From contig JAUVTO010000071.1 of the NCBI GenBank assembly GCA_030601485.1, positions 1-8,367 of the forward strand: a DNA stretch of 8,367 nucleotides, read 5' to 3'. Position numbers and translations under genes: made by a program. Below the pieces are notes generated by a model. It was not told where the DNA came from. It did no database searches and saw nothing but the letters and a program-made list of their open reading frames with translations. This DNA comes from Desulfobacterales bacterium. Its GTDB lineage: Bacteria; Desulfobacterota; Desulfobacteria; Desulfobacterales; UBA11574. The stretch's first letter is position 1. Every line of letters starts with the position of its first letter. Of this stretch, positions 1 to 6,595 are shown in pieces.

Positions 1-137
1 AAGTCCGATTTAGACGGTTTCGTAAAAAGTTCAAATTCAAGGCGTGCAAATTTTGTAATTATGAGGCGTACTTTTCGTACGTTGAATGATTACGAAATGC
101 AGCACAACGCAGAAGTTGGACTTTTTACGAGACCGTC
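1..137 (+). repeat. Palindromic MITE-like element, copy R1 (left end cut by window)
   Basis: This non-coding element ends at the GACCGTC of 131-137. Its left end lies just outside the window: compared with R2 and R3, about 13 bases are missing. Reverse-complemented, positions 1-140 match 6104-6243 (R2) at 138 of 140 bases; the differences are at R1 positions 22 and 60. The plus strand can pair 13-34 with 116-137, 44-47 with 102-105, 50-62 with 86-98, and 65-71 with 77-83 around a TTTTC loop, giving about 46 pairs. It starts 42 bases beyond the rsmD stop. It has no open frame of its own, so it would have to be mobilised by a transposase encoded elsewhere; that last point is inference. Confidence 0.85.
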
Positions 138-179
138 AAAGTTCTATTGAGTAAAGACCGGCGGTTCGGCAATCAATTT

Positions 180-740
180 TCATACCATATAAGTTAAGAA
201 TGAAACAAGTGTTTTCCCGTATTTTCTCTGGTCTGCAATCTCAAACATGAAAACAGGGTCCGGGATCGGCTCAAGAGGAGAGTGCTCAACGACAATGCGG
301 GCTCCTTTTTTCAGAGATTCTGTCTGCTCAAGGTTGAACAATGCCGGTTTTACCATGCTCTGATTGTAAGGAGGATCCATAAACACAAGATCAAAGGCCG
401 TTCCTGCCAATTTTAAACAATTTAAGTTCTTTTTTATGTCCCATTTAATAATATGAGCCTGTTTATCAAAAGAACACGATGTGATGTTACGCTGTATTAC
501 AGATAACGCTCCCGGGTTATTGTCCACAAATACTGCCGATTCAGCGCCCCGGCTCAACGCCTCCATACCCAGGGCGCCGGTCCCGGCAAATAGATCAAGA
601 ACTATTGCGTTAAGAACTCGATGGGAAAGAATGTTAAAGATCGATTCGCGCAATCGATCAGCGGTCGGTCTTATGGTCAAACCCCGAACCGAATGCAGCT
701 TTTTACCTTTGCATCTGCCGCTGATAATCCTCAATCCCAT
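180..740 (-). CDS. rsmD: 16S rRNA (guanine966-N2)-methyltransferase RsmD
   Basis: RsmD uses S-adenosylmethionine to methylate N2 of G966 in 16S rRNA during assembly of the small ribosomal subunit, in the cytoplasm. The 186-residue protein begins MGLRIISGRCKGKKL, close to the family's usual MRIISGxxKGRxL start. It then has the conserved RPTADRLRESIFNIL stretch (24-38), a Rossmann SAM-binding loop LDLFAGTGALGMEALSRGA (48-66), the acidic ribose-binding D73, and the catalytic DPPY motif (122-125). Length is normal for the family. An in-frame GTG at 776 would add 12 residues and start 2 bases after the ntrX stop. I prefer the ATG at 740 because it matches the family's N-terminus and has GGAAAAGG just upstream. 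It is the last gene of the minus-strand cluster, 38 bases after ntrX. Confidence 0.93.
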   Translation of the reverse strand: MGLRIISGRCKGKKLHSVRGLTIRPTADRLRESIFNILSHRVLNAIVLDLFAGTGALGMEALSRGAESAVFVDNNPGALSVIQRNITSCSFDKQAHIIKWDIKKNLNCLKLAGTAFDLVFMDPPYNQSMVKPALFNLEQTESLKKGARIVVEHSPLEPIPDPVFMFEIADQRKYGKTLVSFLTYMV

Positions 741-778
741 ACCTTTTCCAGAATAATTCAGCCCGTCGCAAAGCACCT

Positions 779-2140
779 TTAAGAAACGTTCAAACTCTTA
801 AGTCTCTTATCCAGATAAGCCCGCTCAACCCCGATTGCTTCAGCCGTGTTACTGATATTGTTATTATGTTGCAAAAGTTTTCTTTTAATAAATTCTCTTT
901 CGAAAGCTTTTTTGGCGTCCTTCAAACAAGGATTTAAAAAGAGCGCTGATTCAACCGGCACTATCCCGCCCGCAGGACCGGGGTTATAAGGTGCGGGCAA
1001 ATCGAATTCGTCAATAACATCCTTTTCCACCATAATATCAAGCCGTTCAATAAGATTCTTCAGCTCCCTGACATTTCCCGGCCAGGAATAATTGCATAAC
1101 ATATCAACGGCTTTCCGGTTCATTCTCTTTTTTTCACTTCGATCCTGTTTCGCACATACAGCAAAAAATGTTTCAACCAGAAGAGGAATATCTTTACGGC
1201 GATCCCTTAAAGACGGGACCTCTATGGGGATCACATTCAGTCGGTAGTAAATATCTTCTCTGAAATTGCCTTTTTCAATCTCCTTTTCAAGATCTTTGTT
1301 ACTGGATGCAATGACTCGGACATTTACCCTCAAGGTTCTGTCTCCACCGACTCTCTGGAACTGCTTTTCTTGCAATACTCGAAGAATCTTTGACTGGGTC
1401 TTTAAGCTCATATCACCGATTTCATCCAAAAAAATAGTTCCGTTGTTGGCCAGTTCAAATTTCCCGATCTTTTTTGTTGTGGCATCTGTAAGGGCGCCCT
1501 TTTCCTGACCAAACAGTTCGCTTTCGACGAGTTCTTCCGGAATCGCGGCACAATGGACAGTAACAAGCGGATAATCTGCACGGGAACTCAGTTGATGTAT
1601 GGTGCGAGCAACCAGTTCCTTTCCCGTCCCGTTTTCTCCGGTAATCAGTATCCATGCATCTGTCGGGGCTGCGATAGCGATCTGTTTTTTCAGAGCCGCA
1701 ATGGGAGGACTGTTTCCGGTTATTGAGTGTTTTTCTAAGGTCTTTTTACGCAGATATCTGTTTTCTTCTTCAAGTCTCCTGAAATTTAACGCATTATTAA
1801 TTGCCACAATGATTTTATCAATTGAAAGCGGTTTTTCGATTAAGTCGAATGCGCCCAGTTTTGTAGCTTTAACGGCGGTTTCTATTGTCCCGTGTCCGGA
1901 GATAATGATGACTTGAATATACGGATTGTCCTTCTTTATCTCCTTTAAGGTTTCAATACCGTCAATACCCGGCATCCAAATATCGAGCAAAACAAGATCC
2001 GGGAACTCGGTATCTACGATTTTCAACGCTTCATATCCATTGGCAGCGGTTAAAACCTCAAAGCCTTCATCTGAAAGCAGACCGCTTAACGATTGGAGTA
2101 TGGAAGGTTCATCATCAACAATCAAAATAGAAGGAAACAT
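779..2140 (-). CDS. ntrX: NtrX-type response regulator with AAA+ and Fis-type HTH domains
   Basis: This is the cytoplasmic response regulator expected to receive phosphate from NtrY and bind DNA. The 453 residues contain a receiver domain (about 1-120) with the acidic pair D9/D10, phospho-acceptor D53, S81 and K103. A sigma-54-activator-type AAA+ domain (about 140-375) has Walker A GENGTGKE (168-175), Walker B TIFLDE (235-240), sensor I N281, arginine-finger candidates R294 and R300, and WPGNVREL with sensor II R358. The C-terminus (about 408-453) is a Fis-type helix-turn-helix containing NISNTAEAIGVERAYLDKRL. The architecture and the HTH sequence fit NtrX better than NtrC. The odd point is the sigma-54-contacting loop at 215-220, which reads GALTDA rather than GAFTGA. 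ATPase residues look intact, so ATP hydrolysis may be kept while sigma-54 contact is weakened. ntrX lies 83 bases after ntrY and has a clear ribosome binding site. Confidence 0.9.
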   Translation of the reverse strand: MFPSILIVDDEPSILQSLSGLLSDEGFEVLTAANGYEALKIVDTEFPDLVLLDIWMPGIDGIETLKEIKKDNPYIQVIIISGHGTIETAVKATKLGAFDLIEKPLSIDKIIVAINNALNFRRLEEENRYLRKKTLEKHSITGNSPPIAALKKQIAIAAPTDAWILITGENGTGKELVARTIHQLSSRADYPLVTVHCAAIPEELVESELFGQEKGALTDATTKKIGKFELANNGTIFLDEIGDMSLKTQSKILRVLQEKQFQRVGGDRTLRVNVRVIASSNKDLEKEIEKGNFREDIYYRLNVIPIEVPSLRDRRKDIPLLVETFFAVCAKQDRSEKKRMNRKAVDMLCNYSWPGNVRELKNLIERLDIMVEKDVIDEFDLPAPYNPGPAGGIVPVESALFLNPCLKDAKKAFEREFIKRKLLQHNNNISNTAEAIGVERAYLDKRLKSLNVS

Positions 2141-2149
2141 ATTCTTTAA

Positions 2150-2155
2150 CTCCTT
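2150..2155 (-). promoter_or_regulatory. Ribosome binding site of ntrX
   Basis: AAGGAG on the minus strand lies 9 bases before the ATG at 2140-2138. It is the clearest Shine-Dalgarno sequence in the minus-strand cluster; lpxC, the DUF4390 gene and ntrY have only weak ones. This suggests ntrX is translated independently of ntrY. Confidence 0.75.
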
Positions 2156-2158
2156 ATC

Positions 2159-2174
2159 ACGAACTTAGGTTCGT
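2159..2174 (-). promoter_or_regulatory. Small perfect stem-loop in the ntrX leader
   Basis: On the minus strand ACGAAC - CTAA - GTTCGT forms a 6-base-pair stem with a 4-base loop, ending 3 bases before the AAGGAG of ntrX. It has no U-tract, so it is not an intrinsic terminator. It could affect translation start or mRNA processing between ntrY and ntrX, or be chance. Confidence 0.35.
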
Positions 2175-2186
2175 TTAACTCCGTTC

Positions 2187-2228
2187 CGTAAGACTTCGGG
2201 AAAACCTTGAAATAAAGGTTACCTTACG
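2187..2228 (-). promoter_or_regulatory. Possible bulged stem-loop at the ntrY stop codon
   Basis: An inner stem AACCTT / AAGGTT (2203-2208 with 2215-2220, 6-base loop) is nested in an outer stem CGTAAG / CTTACG (2187-2192 with 2223-2228). The two are separated by an asymmetric 10/2 bulge. The outer arm overlaps the TAA of ntrY at 2224-2226. It lacks a following U-run, so I do not call it a terminator. Confidence 0.3.
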
Positions 2229-4458
2229 CCGGGAATTCTATAATAAATTTTGCGCCCCTGGGATGGTTGTCCTGCACGCGTATCATGCCGTTATGATCAG
2301 AAACAATGGCGCTTACAATGGTAAGTCCTAACCCCATGCCGGCCTTTTTTGTTGAAAAATAAGGTTCAAAAAGACGCGTCTTATCCTCATCGGAAATGCC
2401 CGGTCCATTGTCTGTAACCTCCAGCCGCACGATCTTTAAAATCGGATCATGGATTAACGTAATCAAAATATCGCCGTCATTCTTTATCGATGCTATGGCG
2501 TTGTCCACGAGATTGATCATGGCCTGCTTGATCTGCTGACGATCAAGGTTAAGAAGGGGAATATCGTCTATCTTATTGAATTCAAAATTAATATTTTTAT
2601 GCCCCTCTTTATAGAGCGCCAGGGTCTCTTCAATGATCGGCGGCAAATCGCAGGGCTTTGGGTTTGCTGTGGGAAATTTTGCAAAGGATGAAAATTCGTC
2701 CACAAGATTTCGAATCAGTTCTACGTGGTCAGTAATTGTCTGTGTGCACTCATCAAAAACCGTCTGGTTGATCTGCTCGGAATATTTTCGCTTCAGACGC
2801 TGGGCGGAAAGCGATATGGGGGTCAGCGGATTTTTTACTTCATGCGCAATCCGGCGAGCTACTTCACGCCATGCAACCATACGCTGGGCCTTTTCAAGTT
2901 CCGTGAGATCATCAAACACCATTACGATACCCATGTGTCGACCGGAGTCGTCTTCAAGGGCATTTACATGCATCAAAAAACTCAAAGGGCTTCCACTGAC
3001 GGTCAGTTTTACCGGCAACTCCACGGCACGGTTTCGTGAGGTTTTAAGATTCTCCATGACCTCTTCGGCAAGATTCAGAAGCTGTTCATCCAAAAGTTTT
3101 TTATAACTCTTGTTGATGATTTCATCTGACTTGAGATTCAACATTTTTTCAGCCGATTTGTTGATGGTGGAAATGAACCCTCCCGCGTCAAGTGTAATTA
3201 CACCGGCAGAAACATTTTCAAGAACAATTTCCATATATTGCCGTCTTTTTTCAATCTCGACATTCTGTTCTCGAAGCAGGCGAGCGGAAAGCTCCAGTTG
3301 ATCCCTGCCGATTCGCAAATCTCTGGTCATTTTATTAAATGAATTCACAAGGCTCCCCATTTCATCGTCGGCCACCAGGCCGATACTGAAACTCAAATCT
3401 CCTTCCGCAACTCTGTGGGTTCCTTCAGCCAGTTCCATGATCGGTATGGTAATGGTTTTCGCTAAGTAGAAGCCAAACCATACCGCACAAAATACAACCA
3501 GAAGCCCTACGATGGACAAGGTGATATAGTAAGTCACCTGAATCGGTTTCTTAAGAAGTTTTATCTGCTGGTATTCTTCAAACCCTCTTGAAATGGACAC
3601 CATGTTTTCGGAAAGGTCCGGCGGCATCAGTCTGGTTAACACAACAAACGCCTCTGCATTGGTACGCTTTGCTCCAAAAGGGATGGTTCCGATAGTTCTG
3701 ATGAGCTCCCCTGCAAGATTACTTTCAGAGATTGAGCGGACACCTTTGAGCGGCATTTGTTTTAAAAGATTATCGGCGGAAACCACTCCAAAGGGAATAT
3801 CTTCCAATTCCGGCGAAAGGGAAAATGTAAGGCGACTTGCATTGGCGTCATAAAGTTCAACGGCATGAAGATTAAACTCTCGCTGGACGATTTGAATGTA
3901 ATGGGAAAGGGCTTTTTTCTTTTCGGAATCCAAAAGTTTTTTTGTTTCTATTTGATATGATACTCTTTCCATAAAAAACTGGCTGCTCTCTTCAGCATGC
4001 CAGTATAAACTCCGGCCCACCTGCAGTGAGTTTTTAAGGGCCTGTTCTACCGGAACGTTAAACCAAAATTCAATGCTGGCTGTGATAAAGTTGATGGAAA
4101 AGAAAAAAAGTATAATGGTCGGCAAAAGTGACAGCGTTATAAATGCTACCACAAGTTTGGTTCGAAGCTTTGCGCCCATTACTTTGCGTTTTCTGTCATA
4201 AAGGAGCTTTACCAAATTTCTGAAGACAAGGAATATCAGCAGGATCAGCAACAGCAAATTGATGTTGATCAATATAAACATCAGGATGGTATTGGAAACG
4301 GGGATGCCGGCTCCAAAATGTATTATCCTGTTCTCGGCATAAGTCAGTATAGCCACCACTGCAATGATGACAAAAATAATAATGACCTCGCGCTTTCTTC
4401 TGTTGCGCTCTTCATCCGAAATATAAGATGCCGGCTTTTTGTATCTTTTATTTGCCAT
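2224..4458 (-). CDS. ntrY: NtrY-type membrane sensor histidine kinase
   Basis: This inner-membrane kinase should autophosphorylate and pass phosphate to NtrX. The 744 residues begin with a basic cytoplasmic tail, then three hydrophobic segments (about 25-41, 57-80 and 102-125), an extracytoplasmic region of about 180 residues (126-309) and a fourth membrane segment (about 310-333). A HAMP linker follows (334-386), then a PAS domain (about 405-515) and a HisKA domain with phospho-acceptor H539 in RRIAHEVKNPLTP. The HATPase_c domain has N-box N649/N653, DNGPGI (683-688), FEPYFSTK (697-704) and GMGLGL (707-712). All catalytic boxes are present, so it should be active. The signal is unknown. The gene starts 14 bases after the DUF4390 stop, which implies cotranscription. 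The layout and neighbours support NtrY over other PAS-HAMP kinases. Confidence 0.92.
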   Translation of the reverse strand: MANKRYKKPASYISDEERNRRKREVIIIFVIIAVVAILTYAENRIIHFGAGIPVSNTILMFILININLLLLILLIFLVFRNLVKLLYDRKRKVMGAKLRTKLVVAFITLSLLPTIILFFFSINFITASIEFWFNVPVEQALKNSLQVGRSLYWHAEESSQFFMERVSYQIETKKLLDSEKKKALSHYIQIVQREFNLHAVELYDANASRLTFSLSPELEDIPFGVVSADNLLKQMPLKGVRSISESNLAGELIRTIGTIPFGAKRTNAEAFVVLTRLMPPDLSENMVSISRGFEEYQQIKLLKKPIQVTYYITLSIVGLLVVFCAVWFGFYLAKTITIPIMELAEGTHRVAEGDLSFSIGLVADDEMGSLVNSFNKMTRDLRIGRDQLELSARLLREQNVEIEKRRQYMEIVLENVSAGVITLDAGGFISTINKSAEKMLNLKSDEIINKSYKKLLDEQLLNLAEEVMENLKTSRNRAVELPVKLTVSGSPLSFLMHVNALEDDSGRHMGIVMVFDDLTELEKAQRMVAWREVARRIAHEVKNPLTPISLSAQRLKRKYSEQINQTVFDECTQTITDHVELIRNLVDEFSSFAKFPTANPKPCDLPPIIEETLALYKEGHKNINFEFNKIDDIPLLNLDRQQIKQAMINLVDNAIASIKNDGDILITLIHDPILKIVRLEVTDNGPGISDEDKTRLFEPYFSTKKAGMGLGLTIVSAIVSDHNGMIRVQDNHPRGAKFIIEFPA

Positions 4459-4472
4459 GATAATTGGTCGAT

Positions 4473-5042
4473 CTAGTAGATGAAATCTATGGTATACAAG
4501 TCGGTTTCAAAGTCCCAGAGAGAAACAAAAAAAAGAATATAGTGCAGATAAAAAGGAAGGGTTACTTTGCTAAGCTCAGCCTCAGCCCTTATTTGATAAT
4601 GCCCGCCTTTTTCAAGCTTGTTAAGAGTGACAACTTTCAGGCTGTCAATTACAGCCATTAATTTCTGGGCCTCTGCGAAAGAATGCGTAATCTGCGGTCT
4701 GCCGCCATCCCATGACCGTGTTACAACAAATTCTTCTTTCAGGTTATTGTACTTGATGGTATTTGTCGTTTTTATATCGGCGATCTTTTTATCGAGCCAT
4801 AGATTGCGTACCTTGTAAAGCTTAATGAAAAATGAAAATGTGGTGGGAACACCACTGAATATAGCCGTTTTCATTTCTTCTCTAAACGCATCTTCAACCT
4901 TCAGGTAAACAAGAAGGTCGTCTCGCGTATTGGTAACAATTATGTTTGTCAATTTGGCATCCTGGGCAAAACATAGATTCTGGACAAAAAAGATTATGCC
5001 AAGGAGCCAGACACCTGTTTTTCGATTTATAAATGATTTCAT
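4473..5042 (-). CDS. Exported DUF4390-family protein
   Basis: The 189-residue protein has a signal peptide: a basic start (MKSFINRK), a hydrophobic core at about 10-23 and a likely signal peptidase I site after CFA at 24-26. C24 is not in a proper lipobox (preceded by Q-N-L), so a lipoprotein is unlikely. The mature part is rich in alternating beta-type sequence. It carries marks I associate with DUF4390: a W-D-G-G-R turn (111-115), the FAEAQKLM helix (122-129), and the very conserved C-terminal FFVSLWDFETDLYTIDF (171-187). The function of this family is unknown. DUF4390 genes are often found directly before ntrY-type kinases, as here with a 14-base gap. A role as a periplasmic partner or input for the NtrY sensor region is reasonable but only inferred. 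No strong ribosome binding site precedes the ATG. Confidence 0.85.
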   Translation of the reverse strand: MKSFINRKTGVWLLGIIFFVQNLCFAQDAKLTNIIVTNTRDDLLVYLKVEDAFREEMKTAIFSGVPTTFSFFIKLYKVRNLWLDKKIADIKTTNTIKYNNLKEEFVVTRSWDGGRPQITHSFAEAQKLMAVIDSLKVVTLNKLEKGGHYQIRAEAELSKVTLPFYLHYILFFVSLWDFETDLYTIDFIY

Positions 5043-5132
5043 ATCAATACTGTACAGGGCTTTAAATTAAGAGAAGGAATTTTCGCAAATAACCACAAAG
5101 GACAATAAAATTAATTAATAGCGGATACCTTG

Positions 5133-6038
5133 TTAAATGGCAAGTGATTTTGGTTGACAGGAGGGCAACTCATTTTCAGTGTTGATTGTGCGGGTCTCCC
5201 ATGATTCTTTTCGAGAAAAAAATTCCTTAAGAAAGGCGTGATTGAATTCATGGCCGGATTTACTGACTACCACATGGCCTAAAATAGGCATGCCTAAAAG
5301 TGAAAAATCTCCGATGCAGTCGAGGATTTTATGTCTTACAAATTCGTCCCTATAGCGCAGGCCGTCTTTATTAACCACATCTTTGTCATCAATGATAACC
5401 ACATTATCCAGAGAAACTCCGCGGGCCAGACCGTAACGCTTAAAATATTCATATTCATGCAGAAAACCGAAGGTTCTGGCCCTGCATATTTCACGTTCAA
5501 AAACCTGGTCCGATAGATCTACGGAATAGGACTGCCTTTTGATCAGGGAATGATCATATTCAATAGTACAGGTTATTTTGTAAGTCGAGCAGGGGTATAC
5601 CCCAACCATTTTGCCGTCTTTTTTAAGCTCAATCGGTTTTTTGACTACGAAAAAATACCTGGGCGCGACCTGCTCCCGGATCCCTGCAGATCTTATCATG
5701 GACGTAAAGGGTCCGGCGCTGCCGTCCATTATGGGCATCTCATAGCTATCGATCTCTACCAGGGCATTGTCGATTGAAAGGCCGGCAAAACTGGCCATAA
5801 GATGCTCTATGGTTGAAACAATAAAGCCTTCGCACCCTATGACGGTAGCCATGCTTGTATCCACAACCATATTAAAATGAGCGGATATGCACGGGCAGTC
5901 AAGAAGGTCTGTCCTTATGAACTTGATGCCATGATTGCTCGGTGCAGGCTTAATGGTCAGATTGACTTTTTTCCCCGAATGAACGCCCACGCCTGAACAA
6001 CTGACCGGTTTTTCAACGGTTCTTTGTTTAAAATACAT
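5133..6038 (-). CDS. lpxC: UDP-3-O-acyl-N-acetylglucosamine deacetylase LpxC
   Basis: LpxC is the zinc-dependent cytosolic deacetylase that performs the first committed step of lipid A synthesis. The 301 residues match the usual length (about 305). Zinc ligands are H79 in TIEHLMASFAGL, and H236 and D240 in DEFVRHKILDCIGD. E78 is the general base and H263, in KSGHEFNH, the second catalytic histidine. The N-terminal QRTVEKPVSCSGVGVHSGK and the MPIMDGSAGPF loop (101-111) are typical. I start at the ATG at 6038: a longer in-frame start at 6158 adds 40 residues unlike any LpxC and lies inside repeat element R2. The ribosome binding site is weak. Only about 60 bases of non-element DNA separate the start from R2. 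They hold a TATAAA (6067-6072, minus strand) with TTGCAC 19 bases upstream, not convincing as a promoter. lpxC is the first gene of the minus-strand cluster. Confidence 0.96.
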   Translation of the reverse strand: MYFKQRTVEKPVSCSGVGVHSGKKVNLTIKPAPSNHGIKFIRTDLLDCPCISAHFNMVVDTSMATVIGCEGFIVSTIEHLMASFAGLSIDNALVEIDSYEMPIMDGSAGPFTSMIRSAGIREQVAPRYFFVVKKPIELKKDGKMVGVYPCSTYKITCTIEYDHSLIKRQSYSVDLSDQVFEREICRARTFGFLHEYEYFKRYGLARGVSLDNVVIIDDKDVVNKDGLRYRDEFVRHKILDCIGDFSLLGMPILGHVVVSKSGHEFNHAFLKEFFSRKESWETRTINTENELPSCQPKSLAI

Positions 6039-6097
6039 GAAAATTATAAGTTTTATGCAGCTAAAATTTATAAATGGTCTGTTGAATAACTGTGCAA

Positions 6098-6106
6098 ATT
6101 TTATTT
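6098..6106. repeat. Left direct repeat flanking R2 (putative target-site duplication)
   Basis: ATTTTATTT directly abuts the GACGG end of R2. The same nine bases recur at 6255-6263 directly after its other end. The sequence is low-complexity and AT-rich, so chance is not excluded, but the exact placement at both ends favours a target-site duplication. Confidence 0.5.
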
Positions 6107-6254
6107 GACGGTCTCGTAAAAAGTCCAACTTCTGCGTTGTGCTGCATTTCGTAATCATTCAACGTACGAAAAGTACGCCTCATGATTACAAAATTTGCAC
6201 GCCTTGAATTTGAACTTTTTATGAAACCGTCTAAATCGGACTTTTTACGAATTC
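6107..6254 (-). repeat. Palindromic MITE-like element, copy R2 (inverted relative to R1)
   Basis: This 148-base copy runs opposite to R1 and matches it at 138 of 140 shared positions. One end is GACGGTCTCGTAAAAAGTCC. The other, read inward on the minus strand, is GAATTCGTAAAAAGTCC, so its outer few bases have diverged or been trimmed. A second, subterminal box, TCATAAAAAGT on the minus strand (6214-6224), lies 26 bases inside the outer TCGTAAAAAGT (6240-6250). The element begins 69 bases before the lpxC ATG and is oriented with lpxC, so it would lie in the 5' leader of any lpxC transcript started upstream of it. It encodes no plausible protein. Confidence 0.88.
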
Positions 6255-6263
6255 ATTTTATTT
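6255..6263. repeat. Right direct repeat flanking R2 (putative target-site duplication)
   Basis: This is the second copy of ATTTTATTT, directly after the GAATTC-type end of R2 and identical to 6098-6106. Confidence 0.5.
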
Positions 6264-6371
6264 AGACCGAATAACATAAATACGAACCATCAAAAATCAA
6301 GCTGAAATTTTTATATATAATATATTTTATTGGTTATGTTTTACAAGAATTATTTATAATCTTTGATTTTG

Positions 6372-6400
6372 TTGAAAATAACATCTAAATACCGCATAAG
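6372..6400 (+). promoter_or_regulatory. Candidate sigma-70 promoter reading toward comM
   Basis: TTGAAA (6372-6377) and CATAAG (6395-6400) are separated by 17 bases and match the consensus at 9 of 12 positions. In such AT-rich DNA this can arise by chance. A transcript from here would carry the whole R3 element in its leader. Confidence 0.25.
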
Positions 6401-6458
6401 AATTGCTGCTGATTTATGTCTTTTGAAAAAAGTTATTTCAAGATTTTAGGTAAAAAGA

Positions 6459-6487
6459 TTGTTCTATATCCAGCTATTTGTTATGAT
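6459..6487 (+). promoter_or_regulatory. Second candidate sigma-70 promoter toward comM
   Basis: TTGTTC (6459-6464), a 17-base spacer and TATGAT (6482-6487) match the consensus at 8 of 12 positions, with a good -10 and a poor -35. It is upstream of R3, as is the other candidate. Confidence 0.25.
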
Positions 6488-6589
6488 CCAAAAATTTTTA
6501 AGTGAATACGGTTTCCATGCATAAAAGAGCTTTTCTGTCTAATTGTTAAAATAGATCCTTTTTTTCAATACCCATCCGGTTGTTTATGC

Positions 6590-6595
6590 AATGTT
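6590..6595. repeat. Left direct repeat flanking R3 (putative target-site duplication)
   Basis: AATGTT immediately precedes the GACAGTCTCG end of R3 and is repeated exactly at 6747-6752, directly after the GCCGTC end. Its complexity is higher than that of the R2 repeat, so this is the better-supported duplication of the two. Confidence 0.6.

Larger units (their letters stand above)
6264..6589. other. AT-rich gene-free spacer between R2 and R3
   Basis: This stretch of about 326 bases is very AT-rich and has no open frame with a ribosome binding site or recognisable protein on either strand. It is the original divergent region between lpxC and comM, so the native promoters are most likely here. 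The only candidates I can point to are the two weak plus-strand promoter matches listed separately. I see no riboswitch, tRNA, or clear intrinsic terminator. Confidence 0.6.

Noticed and set aside
138..179. Intrinsic terminator after rsmD
   Set aside because: There is a GC-rich patch but no stable stem followed by a U-run. R1 beyond it could fold, but calling it a terminator would be guesswork.
741..776. GTG start at 776 for rsmD, giving 12 extra residues and near-contact with the ntrX stop
   Set aside because: The extra residues do not match the RsmD family, while MGLRIISG at 740 does and has a purine-rich sequence just upstream. The longer form remains possible.
4965..4980. Lipobox in the DUF4390 signal peptide
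   Set aside because: C24 is preceded by Q-N-L, which does not fit the required small residues before the cysteine. A signal peptidase I site after A26 fits better.
6523..6534. AAAAGAGCTTTT palindrome as an intrinsic terminator
   Set aside because: The stem is only 5 A/T-rich base pairs with a 2-base loop, and it does not follow a gene.
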